From Phycisphaeraceae bacterium (lineage in GTDB: Bacteria > Planctomycetota > Phycisphaerae > Phycisphaerales > Phycisphaeraceae), in assembly GCA_028284155.1 (NCBI GenBank), contig JANQSF010000010.1, forward strand, positions 83,351-147,350: a DNA stretch of 64,000 bases. The letters are read 5' to 3'. Below the pieces are notes generated by a model that was not told the origin of the DNA, ran no database searches, and saw only the letters and a program-made list of their open reading frames with translations. Positions 18,701 through 25,602 of this stretch are shown one piece after another; the stretch's first letter is position 1, and every line of letters starts with the position of its first letter. A program made the translations under genes and the position numbers.

Positions 18701-20120
18701 CGAAGGCGATCATGTGCTCGAGGCCGTGCTCCTGCTTGCCCGGCGCGTCGGCGCCGAGCGTCACCGTGTGCGGCTTCTGGCCGGCGATCGAGAACGTCAC
18801 GCCGTATGCCTTGACGCCGAAGTCGTCGTAGACGCTGGCCTGCACGTACATCTGTTCGATCGGCGAGACCTCGACGTCACGCTTGGGGAACACGAGCTTG
18901 ATCGTCGGTGGGCGGTTGGCGAACACGTCCATCGACAGGCGCGGCGGCTGTTTGTTCTGTCGGCCGTCGGCGTCAGTCAGGTGCAGGCGGTACTGCCGCG
19001 TAGCGTCGAGTTGCATCGATGTGGTCAGCCGGGTGCCGTCGCCGTCGGGCGTGCCGGCCGCGTCGAGGTTGATGACATCGCCATCGTCCGCGACGAGCTT
19101 GGCTTCTTTGACGGGCTTGTTCAGGTGCAGCGTCCACGTCGCCTCAGTGCCCTCGACCGCGCCGACGTGACGGGTGTCTTCGATCGTCTGCGGCTTCAGG
19201 CCGGTGTAAGAGGGGTACGCCAGCGACGCGTCGGCGCGAAGCAGTTGCGGGAACTCGAATACCGTGATGGTGTACTCATCGCTGCGGCCGCCGACGTATT
19301 GCACGCGGTATTTCAGGTCGGCCTCGACGGCGGGGATGCGCCCGCCGAACACCGGGTCGCTTAGCGCCTTGGCCAATGCGAGCTTGCTCACGCCGTCGCC
19401 GCGGCTGTCGGTGACGAGCAGTTCGACGCCAGCGGGGATCGGACCGTCGAAGCGCGCCATGACCAGCAGCGGCGCGCCGCGCTCGACCAGAATGTCGCCC
19501 GGTTCGACGGTGAGTTTGTAGGTCACGTCACCGGGTTGATCGCCGTCGACCGACGGATCGGAAACGGGCTGCGCCGGCGCGGGGCCGTTTGGCGAGCCGA
19601 CGGGCGGGAGCAGCCACAGCGTGACCGCCAGCGCGAGCATGGCCGTGAGCGCCAGGGTGTTCGCAAAACGCGCGGTGCGCAGCCGCGCCAGCGGCGCCAG
19701 CGCGTCCCACTTGCTGTCCGAGTCGTGCGTCATCGTCTGCGTGATGACCTGTTCCTGCAGGTAGCCCATCGGCTGCGCCGCTTCGGCCGACTCGACCTCT
19801 TCGACCGCGGTGAGCAGGCGTTCGTTCAGGTCCGGGTGCATCGCCTCGATCCGCCGCGCGGTGATCCGACGGTTGCGGCCCACGGCCGCCGTGGCCAGCG
19901 CGATCAGCAGCATGGCGAACCCCATCACCGCCGCCACGACCCACGCCACACCGCGCGCCCCCGCGTCACCCTGGAAGTGCGCGACGATCAGGCCGGACAA
20001 GGCGACGGCGCCGACCATCCAGCACCACGTCAACGCGCGGTAGCGTCGCAGCCAGCGCAGCCGATTGCCGATCGCGTCGAGCCGGTCGCGGAGACGTTGC
20101 GGGGCCTGGGGTGTGTGCAT
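15786..20120 (-). CDS. DUF4175-like giant protein with long Q-rich and coiled regions
   Basis: 1444 residues from ATG 20120, chosen because GAGGA lies seven bases upstream; an ATG at 20138 overlaps the BatA-like stop (ATGA) and would add six residues. Layout: two hydrophobic helices near 25-65, a third about 140-160, beta-rich extracytoplasmic domains to about 520, then Q-runs (about 525-540), a helical charged section with many Arg/Glu/Gln (about 545-1030, coiled-coil-like), and a Gln/Gly/Asn low-complexity block (about 1030-1310) built from degenerate QQGQQQANQQGQRG units. The last 110 residues return to a charged helical domain. This matches the DUF4175 type of protein in MoxR/BatA clusters. 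Probably membrane anchored with a large periplasmic part; role unknown. Confidence 0.85.
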   Translation of the reverse strand: MHTPQAPQRLRDRLDAIGNRLRWLRRYRALTWCWMVGAVALSGLIVAHFQGDAGARGVAWVVAAVMGFAMLLIALATAAVGRNRRITARRIEAMHPDLNERLLTAVEEVESAEAAQPMGYLQEQVITQTMTHDSDSKWDALAPLARLRTARFANTLALTAMLALAVTLWLLPPVGSPNGPAPAQPVSDPSVDGDQPGDVTYKLTVEPGDILVERGAPLLVMARFDGPIPAGVELLVTDSRGDGVSKLALAKALSDPVFGGRIPAVEADLKYRVQYVGGRSDEYTITVFEFPQLLRADASLAYPSYTGLKPQTIEDTRHVGAVEGTEATWTLHLNKPVKEAKLVADDGDVINLDAAGTPDGDGTRLTTSMQLDATRQYRLHLTDADGRQNKQPPRLSMDVFANRPPTIKLVFPKRDVEVSPIEQMYVQASVYDDFGVKAYGVTFSIAGQKPHTVTLGADAPGKQEHGLEHMIAFEALKATPDQLLSYHVWADDVGPDGKVRRTYSDIYFAEVRPFEEIFREGQAPPGQQQQQQQQQQQQQQGNMQQIQELVKGQKQIITATWNLIRREIGDKPTAEFAEDAELLRASQEAVIEKLDALKEKTEDEKSLRIITDTRTYMERALEALADAAEQNEPAELQTALPAEQAAYQSLLRLRAREHMVIRQQQQQQQQNGQQQQQRAGSQRRQQQLQQLKLSNQDNRYQQQSQAQQQQQQNPQQRETRQVLNRLRELAQRQGDLNRQLKELEAALRQAEDEQQKQEIERRLKRLREEQRQMLRDVDELRQRMDQPQNQEQMADARQQAEQTRQQVRRASEALEKGMVDKALTAGTRAEQNLQQMKEQMRKKASGQFDEAVRQMRNDARQLADKQDDLAKQLEATDSPKRKTLRDSGERLKIAQELKQQKQDTDALLDRVRRTTEDAERTEPLLSRQLYDTWRKAQEDRVGDALEVASNLLERSFTGEAQQVERQARQGVNNLKRNVERAAESVLGDEGEALRRARDTVKELSRQLDEELAQNAPPRNSQAGQRQPQNGQRQPGQQQANQQGQPNQQQQQQQQQQQGQQQANQQGQQANNSERRAASNNPSQQGQQRPGDANTQRRAANDQQQQGQAQPGQQRADNNSQRRSAQQQQTNQQGQRGQQQQGQQQQGQQQANQQGQRGQQQQGNQQGQQQQGQQQANQQGQRGQQQQGQQQANQQGQRGQQQGQQQANQQGQPGQRQQGQQQANQQGQRGQQEGNQQGQQQGQRGQQQQGQQQANQQGQRGQQQGQQQGQQQANQQGQPGQQQGQQQANQQGQPGQQQGQQQANRQGQPRPTNQPPRFFDQARSGVGGNGGPHAPITGEDFREWSDQLRDVEEMLDSPQLRDRVAQVRDRARRARAEFKRHSKPPDWDMIRKMIAEPLVELQEQLDEELARKQGDDALVPIDRDPVPRKYDDAVKKYYERLGSGQ
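16180..17065. repeat. Degenerate Q/G/N-coding tandem repeat block
   Basis: About 0.9 kb of imperfect repeats, roughly 27-36 bp per unit, coding Gln-Gln-Gly-Gln-Gln-Gln-Ala-Asn-type strings on the minus strand. CAA and CAG alternate, so it is not a pure trinucleotide tract. The plus strand stays open in two frames through it, giving Leu-rich and Val/Ala/Gly-rich phantom proteins. Smaller Q-runs lie at 17985-18140 and 18494-18545. Confidence 0.9.
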
Positions 20121-20134
20121 GAGGTGTTCCTCTT

Positions 20135-22489
20135 TCATGTAGTCCCGGTTGAGACGGCGGCATCGGGCGCGGCACTCGGGGCGGCGGGCAGGCGTGAATA
20201 GCGCCCGGCCAACCACGTCTCGACGCCCAACACCGCCAGGGCGGCGACAATCAGCCACCGCCATATCTTATGTTGCTGCTCCAACTCCACCGCGAGCAGG
20301 TCGGCCTGGCGCTTCGCCTCGGCCGCGGCCGCCTCCGGGTCGTCGCGGTCCAGCGTCACGCCCAGCGACTCGAACAGGTCGGCCGAAACAGGCGTCACGT
20401 CGCTCTCACGCGGGTCAAGGTTGACCGCGAACCGCCACGGCGGGTCGGTAGCGTCTTCACTATTCACCGCATAGACGCCCGGCATGTCGGCCTGATCGAA
20501 GTGCGTCGCGCCGGGGCCGAGTTTGAACGTCCGCCCGTCCGGCGCGGTGACGGTGAGGCGCGCCTCATCAACCCGCGAGCCGTTCGATTGATCGGTGCTC
20601 TCTTCGTCACGCCGGTCCTTCCCGTCGACTGTGCCCTCGGTCGCGTCGTCTTTTTTAGTCTTCGCGTCGTCGCGTGCAGCTTCGCCCTCGCCCGCGCGCG
20701 CGACGAGCGGGACGCGGTCGCCCACGTGGTATGTGTCGGTCGTCTCGACCACGCCCATACTGCGTTCGAGCAGGGCGAGCATCATCGGCACGAACTTGGT
20801 CGACAACGCCAGTTGGCTGTCGCGCTGCCGCCAGGTCGACGTCAGGATCACGACATGCCCGCGCCCCAACGGCGCCTCGATCAGCGCCGGGTCGTCGCCG
20901 GCCGTATCGAACCGCGCCAGCGCTCGCGACTTGGGCATCTTCGCCTCGATGCTTTCCATGTCGACGCGGTGGTAACGCGCAAAGCGTACCTTGGAGAAGT
21001 CGCTGAACTGCGCTTCGGCCAACGGCGCAAACACGGGGTGGTCGAAGTCGATGCCGACCAGCAGCGCGTCCTGCGGCGGCGCGACCGGCTCGGTCGACAA
21101 GTCTTCGAGGCCGAGCAGTTGCGCGGCGGTCGTCGCGACCGCGTCGTCACTCAAAACGACCAGCGCGGTGTGGCCTTTCTCCACGAAAGCGCGCAGCGTC
21201 TTGACCTGTGCTTCGTTCATCGGTTCGGTGACCACGACCATTTCGACGGGGCTGTTTTGCGCGCCGCCCGGGCCACTTCCGGGGGCGAACGGGCCGTCGA
21301 GCGTCAGCGCCACCTCGCCTCGCACGGCCTCGACGCGCACGTTCAGACGTTCGGTCGTGGGGTAAGCGCGTTGCAGGAAAAACAGGCCTTGCGTGGGGTC
21401 GTTCGCGTCTTCGCCGCCGATGTAAACGACCGTGGCGCGCCGCGCCTGCGGGGCGGCCCGCCAGGCGTCGTTGTCGAAGTCGTGGTCGTCGCCGGCCACT
21501 TCGACCCGCACAATCTTCCCCCCGGAAGCCCCCCCGGACGTGCTGTCGCGCATCGCGGCCGGCGGCGCTTTGACGACTCGCGACTCGCCCGGTGGGACGT
21601 AAACGGTCGACGTGATCGGGTCAGGCTCATCGTCCGCCTCGCCGGCCCGTCGCCAGCGCAGCTCGAACTGCTCCGTCGCCGATCCGGGCGCGTTCGTGAC
21701 GCGCAGGCGCAGCGCCTTGTCCTCGGCCGAGTCGTCGTGACGCACCCATTGGGCCGAGGCGTTGCCGGCCCGCTCGCTGGCGACCGTCGCCAATTCGAGC
21801 GTCACGTCCTTCCGCCAGTCGTAGCCGCGCAGCGCGTCGGTCGTCGCGCCGTGTTGCGCGTCGCTGATCAGCACGACCCGCCGCGGCCCCATCGCCTTGT
21901 CCCGCCCGCGCGCGACGGCCAATTCCTCCAGCGTGTCCGACGCACGCACCAGCGCCGCGCCCAGGTCGGTCGCCCGCCACGACGGGGACAGGTCGTCGAC
22001 CGCCTCGCGGGCCAGCGCCGCGCGGTCGTCCGGCGGCGCTTGCGACCATTGCTCAAACGTGACCAGCTCCCGCACGTCGCGGTCGAACGCGAACACAGCC
22101 AACCGGTCGCCCGGCCCGGCCTCGTCGATCAACTCATTGGCCTGCTGCATGGCGTCTTCCCACACGCCCGCCCGGCGCATGCTCGCGCTGGTGTCGATCA
22201 GGACGACTGTCGATCGCCCCAGCAGCGCATCGCGGTCGGCCTCCGACGCGCCGCGCAGGAACGGCCGAGCGAACGCCAACGCGAGCAGGACCAAGGCAAG
22301 CACGCGCAGCAGCAGCAGCGGCCAATTCTCGAGTCGCTTCTTCTTGGTCAGTCTCGGCGGCGACGGCTGAAGGAACATCAGCGAGCTGAAGATCTGCCGC
22401 CCGCGCGGCGTGCGCCGGATCAGGTGGAACAGGATCGGCAGCGACACGGCCGCGGCCGCGGCCAGGAAGAGCGGGGCGAGGAAACTCAT
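20135..22489 (-). CDS. BatA-like VWA membrane protein
   Basis: 784 residues. The N-terminus is the classic BatA/aerotolerance-type start: MSFLAPLFLAAAAAVSLPILFHLIRR, a loop with FSSLMFLQPSPPRLTKKKR, and a second helix LLLLRVLALVLLALAFARPF. A VWA domain follows with an intact metal site (VVLIDTSASM, about 92-101). The middle contains a GATase-like segment (about 390-520). The C-terminal helix IWRWLIVAALAVLGVETWLAGRY anchors the end. The DUF58 gene upstream overlaps its ATG by four bases, and its stop is next to the start of the giant Q-rich protein. In characterised Bat operons such proteins work with a MoxR ATPase, presumably assembling or loading metal-dependent complexes. Confidence 0.9.
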   Translation of the reverse strand: MSFLAPLFLAAAAAVSLPILFHLIRRTPRGRQIFSSLMFLQPSPPRLTKKKRLENWPLLLLRVLALVLLALAFARPFLRGASEADRDALLGRSTVVLIDTSASMRRAGVWEDAMQQANELIDEAGPGDRLAVFAFDRDVRELVTFEQWSQAPPDDRAALAREAVDDLSPSWRATDLGAALVRASDTLEELAVARGRDKAMGPRRVVLISDAQHGATTDALRGYDWRKDVTLELATVASERAGNASAQWVRHDDSAEDKALRLRVTNAPGSATEQFELRWRRAGEADDEPDPITSTVYVPPGESRVVKAPPAAMRDSTSGGASGGKIVRVEVAGDDHDFDNDAWRAAPQARRATVVYIGGEDANDPTQGLFFLQRAYPTTERLNVRVEAVRGEVALTLDGPFAPGSGPGGAQNSPVEMVVVTEPMNEAQVKTLRAFVEKGHTALVVLSDDAVATTAAQLLGLEDLSTEPVAPPQDALLVGIDFDHPVFAPLAEAQFSDFSKVRFARYHRVDMESIEAKMPKSRALARFDTAGDDPALIEAPLGRGHVVILTSTWRQRDSQLALSTKFVPMMLALLERSMGVVETTDTYHVGDRVPLVARAGEGEAARDDAKTKKDDATEGTVDGKDRRDEESTDQSNGSRVDEARLTVTAPDGRTFKLGPGATHFDQADMPGVYAVNSEDATDPPWRFAVNLDPRESDVTPVSADLFESLGVTLDRDDPEAAAAEAKRQADLLAVELEQQHKIWRWLIVAALAVLGVETWLAGRYSRLPAAPSAAPDAAVSTGTT

Positions 22490-23496
22490 GCCTGCACCCT
22501 CGCTTTCCGCGACCCGGTGCGCGAACTCTTGACGCCCTTGGAAAGACGCGCGCTGAGGAAGTCGAACAACGCCAATTCGAGCGGCCGATCGGTCGGGCAG
22601 CGCTCGTAGTCGATGCCCAGTTTCTCGCAGGTCGCCTCGACCTGCGCGATATGGTCGGTGAACTGGTCGACGTACTGCTTGCGGATGATGTCCGGATCGA
22701 CGTAAAGCGTTTTACCCGACTCGACGTCTTCGAACAAAGCGGGCTGATCAAAGTCGAACGACAGCTCAGCTGGGTCGAGGACGTGGAAGACGATCACCTC
22801 CTGCCCGCGCCCCCGGATATAGCCCAGGTGTTCTTCGAGCTTTTCAATCGGGGCCAGCAGGTCAGACACGAGCACGAGCAGGCCGCGCTTCGTGACCATC
22901 TCGGCGACGCGCTGCAACGGCCCGGCCAGGTCCGTGACCTTGCCCTCCAACGGCCGTTCGAGCGCGACCATGATGCGGCGCAGGTGACCCGGCCGGAAAC
23001 GGGCGGGCAGGTAGTCGCGGATCTGGTCGTCGAACCGCATCAGGCCGACCGCGTCGCGCTGCGTCGAAAGGAAATAGGCCAGCGTCGCAGCCAGCGTCGC
23101 GCCGTACTCGGCCTTCGTGTAGCCCGTGCTGCCAAACGTCATCGACTTGCTCGCGTCGAGCAGCACGTGGCAGCGCAGGTTCGTCTCGTCCTCGAACCGC
23201 TTGATGTAGTACCGGTCGCTGCGCGCGTAAAGCCGCCAGTCCAGGTAGCGCAGGTCGTCGCCGTCGGTGTACTGGCGGTACTCGGTAAACTCGACGCTGA
23301 ACCCGTGGTACGGGCTGCGGTGCAGGCCGGTCATGAACCCTTCGACGATCGCGCGGGCGCGGACCTCAAGCCCCTTGATGCGCATCAGCGTCGCCGGGTC
23401 AATGAGATCAAAGTTCGCCCCCGCCCCCGGAAGCGGGTCCGGTGCCGCAGGAACGTCGTATGCGGGTGCATCGTGTTGTGCTGAGTCAGTGCTCAT
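22486..23496 (-). CDS. DUF58 protein (MoxR partner)
   Basis: 336 residues from ATG 23496; a GTG at 23508 would add four. It carries the DUF58 signature block GFSVEFTEYRQYTDGDDLRYLDWRLYARSDRYYIKRFEDE (residues about 60-100, described here by its start and end only in function terms), then a VWA-like strand with HVLLDASKSMTF (DxSxS). Unlike longer DUF58 proteins it lacks N-terminal membrane helices, so it is probably cytoplasmic. The stop overlaps the BatA-like start by four bases (ATGA). The family nearly always accompanies MoxR ATPases, here 54 bases upstream. Confidence 0.9.
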   Translation of the reverse strand: MSTDSAQHDAPAYDVPAAPDPLPGAGANFDLIDPATLMRIKGLEVRARAIVEGFMTGLHRSPYHGFSVEFTEYRQYTDGDDLRYLDWRLYARSDRYYIKRFEDETNLRCHVLLDASKSMTFGSTGYTKAEYGATLAATLAYFLSTQRDAVGLMRFDDQIRDYLPARFRPGHLRRIMVALERPLEGKVTDLAGPLQRVAEMVTKRGLLVLVSDLLAPIEKLEEHLGYIRGRGQEVIVFHVLDPAELSFDFDQPALFEDVESGKTLYVDPDIIRKQYVDQFTDHIAQVEATCEKLGIDYERCPTDRPLELALFDFLSARLSKGVKSSRTGSRKARVQA

Positions 23497-23507
23497 ACCC
23501 AATTCCA

Positions 23508-23547
23508 CAAATCACCAAGTCACCACATCACGACATCGCCAAACACC
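23508..23547. repeat. Octamer tandem array between MoxR and DUF58 genes
   Basis: Five degenerate 8-bp units on the plus strand: CAAATCAC, CAAGTCAC, CACATCAC, GACATCGC, CAAACACC. They fill most of the 54-base spacer between the MoxR stop (23551) and the DUF58 ATG (23496). Confidence 0.7.
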
Positions 23548-23550
23548 AAC

Positions 23551-24609
23551 TCACTCCGTCGTCGGCGGCGTCACGCTTTCCAGGAGACGTTCGATCAGCG
23601 TTTCCACCGTCACGCCCTGCGCTTCCGCCCGGTAGTTCAACAGGACTCGGTGGCGCAGCGTCGGCAGCAGCACGGCCCGGATGTCGTCCAGTGACACGTG
23701 CGCCCGCCCGTCGAGCAGCGCGCGGGCCTTCGCGCCCAGCACGAGGTATTGCCCCGCACGCAGCCCCGCGCCCCAACTGACCCAGTCGTTGATGTAGTCG
23801 CCCGACTCCGGCCGACCCGGCCGGGTCGCCGCGGCCAACCGCACGGCGTACCGCGCTACGTCTTCGGCGATCGGCACGCGCTTGACCACGTCGTGGAAGC
23901 GGGTCACGTCCTCGCCGGTGAACAGCGGCTGGATCGGGTCGTTCGTCCGCGAGGTCGTCTGCATGACCACGGACACCTCGTCGTCTTCCGGGAGGTAGTC
24001 GATGTGGATGTTGAACATGAACCGGTCGAGCTGCGCCTCGGGCAGCGGGTACGTGCCTTCCATCTCGATCGGGTTCTGCGTGGCTAGAACGAAGAACGGC
24101 TCTTCAAGTTTGTGTCGAACACCGGCTGCCGTGACCTGGTGCTCCTGCATCGCTTCGAGCAACGCGGCCTGCGTCTTAGGCGGCGTGCGGTTGATCTCGT
24201 CGGCCAGGATGACGTTCGCGAAGATCGGCCCCTGCACGAATCGCAATTCGCGGTGGCCCTCGTGCGTCTCTTCGAGGATCTCCGTGCCGGTGATGTCGGC
24301 CGGCATCAGGTCGGGGGTGAACTGAATGCGCTGAAACTTCAGGTCGAACGCCTGCGCGATCGAATGGATGAGTAACGTCTTCGCGAGTCCGGGGGCGCCA
24401 GTGATCAGGCAGTGCCCGCCGGCGAACAGACAGTAGAGCAACTGCTCGATCACCTCGTCCTGCCCGACAATGACCTTGCGCAGTTCGGCGAGGATGCGGT
24501 CGCGGGCGCCGCGTAACTGTTCGACGGTCTGGCGTTCGGATTCGTACGCGCTGACCGCGTCGGCTGCGCCCGTCTCGTCGGTCGCCGTCGTTTCAAGTTC
24601 GGTGGTCAA
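23551..24609 (-). CDS. MoxR-family AAA+ ATPase
   Basis: 352 residues. The TTG at 24609 is taken as the start because AAGGAG stands six bases before it; a GTG at 24636 would make nine more residues. AAA+ motifs: Walker A ITGAPGLAKTLL, Walker B VILADEINRTPPKTQAALLEAMQEH, sensor 1 LATQNPIE, and an arginine/sensor region EAQLDRFMF. The N-terminal 50 residues are acidic and variable. MoxR ATPases act as chaperone-like remodelers of VWA-domain partners; here they are encoded directly downstream (DUF58, two VWA proteins). First gene of the minus-strand cluster that runs to 11989. Both flanking spacers consist of octamer arrays. Confidence 0.95.
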   Translation of the reverse strand: MTTELETTATDETGAADAVSAYESERQTVEQLRGARDRILAELRKVIVGQDEVIEQLLYCLFAGGHCLITGAPGLAKTLLIHSIAQAFDLKFQRIQFTPDLMPADITGTEILEETHEGHRELRFVQGPIFANVILADEINRTPPKTQAALLEAMQEHQVTAAGVRHKLEEPFFVLATQNPIEMEGTYPLPEAQLDRFMFNIHIDYLPEDDEVSVVMQTTSRTNDPIQPLFTGEDVTRFHDVVKRVPIAEDVARYAVRLAAATRPGRPESGDYINDWVSWGAGLRAGQYLVLGAKARALLDGRAHVSLDDIRAVLLPTLRHRVLLNYRAEAQGVTVETLIERLLESVTPPTTE

Positions 24610-24615
24610 TGTGAT

Positions 24616-24621
24616 CTCCTT
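24616..24621 (-). promoter_or_regulatory. Shine-Dalgarno deciding the MoxR TTG start
   Basis: AAGGAG on the minus strand (24621-24616) with a six-base spacer to TTG at 24609. This is the strongest such site near any candidate start of the gene. Confidence 0.65.
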
Positions 24622-24680
24622 GCCGATGGGTTGCACGCGGAAGGTGGCACTTCGGGCCGACCTCTAAACGGCGCGCTTGC

Positions 24681-24720
24681 CTTGATTTCCTGTCTTCTTG
24701 TTTTACTGCTTTCCTGCTTT
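24681..24720. repeat. Octamer tandem array upstream of MoxR
   Basis: Five degenerate 8-bp units on the plus strand: CTTGATTT, CCTGTCTT, CTTGTTTT, ACTGCTTT, CCTGCTTT. They occupy the middle of the spacer between the DUF4159 stop (24757) and the MoxR start. Confidence 0.7.
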
Positions 24721-24756
24721 GTTACTGCCCCGATTGCGCAGCGAGAACTCGTACTG

Positions 24757-25602
24757 TCAATGCGTCATCGCATAAAACACGATGTTGATTCCCATGGGAT
24801 ACGCCTGTTTCTCGCTGAACTCTTTGAAGTAGTACTCGTGTTCGCCCTCGCGTTCCCAGCCGTCGCCCAGGTCGGTGTTGTGGCAGATGATGACCATCAT
24901 CCGCCCGTCGTCGTCGAAGATCGCGCGGTAGTGCACCTCGCTGCCGTCGTCCGGGCCGGGGCGGGACTCGTACGTCCGCCCGCTCATCCCGTGGCTGATC
25001 GACGGGACCTGCGGCTTCTTTTTCAGGTCGTACACGATGTGGAAGATCGGGTGGTCGATCTCCAGGTCGACCGGCTCGCGGTCGGGGAACACGCGTTTGA
25101 TCTCGTCGTAGAAGTTGTCGTACTCGTCGCCGCCCCAGAAGTCGTCGACCATGAGGAACCCGCCGTTGAGCAGGTAGCGGCGAAGCCGTTTGACCTCGTT
25201 CTCCGAAAAGTACAGCGACCCAGGTTCGATCATGTAGATGAACGGGTAGTCGAAGATCTTGTCGCCATTTAGGTCGACGATGACCGGGTTGGGGTTGACC
25301 TTCATCGTGGTCAACTGTTGAAGCCGGAACGAGAAATTCAGGTCGCTGTCGGGGTGGTCGGTCGCCCAGCCGCCCCGGCCGCGCCACGAGTCGTAGCGCA
25401 GGCGGGCGAATGTGAACACGTCTTCCTTGTAGTCGGGGTCGACCTTCCAGTCCGGCACGCCGTTGCGGTCGTAGATGATGCCGTCGCGGTCCCGCCCGCG
25501 CCGGTCGCGGAACTGCGCGATGACGACCGTCGCGCACAGCATGAGCGTGAAGGCGACGGTCAGCGCGGCGACGATGCGCGGGCGACGTGAGGGTCGGGTC
25601 AT
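24757..25602 (-). CDS. DUF4159 family exported protein
   Basis: 281 residues. The N-terminus has a basic region and hydrophobic segment (RPRIVAALTVAFTLMLCATVVIAQF), a signal peptide or anchor. The DUF4159 core is clear: FTFARLRYDSW, then PFIYMIEPGSLYFSENEVKRLRRYLLNGGFLMVDDFWGG-type sequence (only its function is given here), and HPIFHIVYDL. The fold is thought to be glutamine-amidotransferase-like and non-enzymatic. DUF4159 genes often sit with MoxR/DUF58/BatA clusters, and this one is 148 bases upstream of MoxR on the same strand. Its start overlaps the stop of the TPR/gluzincin gene by four bases (ATGA). Confidence 0.9.
   Translation of the reverse strand: MTRPSRRPRIVAALTVAFTLMLCATVVIAQFRDRRGRDRDGIIYDRNGVPDWKVDPDYKEDVFTFARLRYDSWRGRGGWATDHPDSDLNFSFRLQQLTTMKVNPNPVIVDLNGDKIFDYPFIYMIEPGSLYFSENEVKRLRRYLLNGGFLMVDDFWGGDEYDNFYDEIKRVFPDREPVDLEIDHPIFHIVYDLKKKPQVPSISHGMSGRTYESRPGPDDGSEVHYRAIFDDDGRMMVIICHNTDLGDGWEREGEHEYYFKEFSEKQAYPMGINIVFYAMTH

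Noticed and set aside
16178..19364. Plus-strand Leu-rich and Val/Ala-rich open frames opposite the giant Q-rich gene
   Set aside because: They are antisense to CAA/CAG repeats, have no start context, and their composition follows from the minus-strand repeat.
20270..22609. Plus-strand 779-residue frame
   Set aside because: Antisense shadow of the BatA-like gene in GC-rich DNA; composition is Arg/Val-rich and there is no domain.
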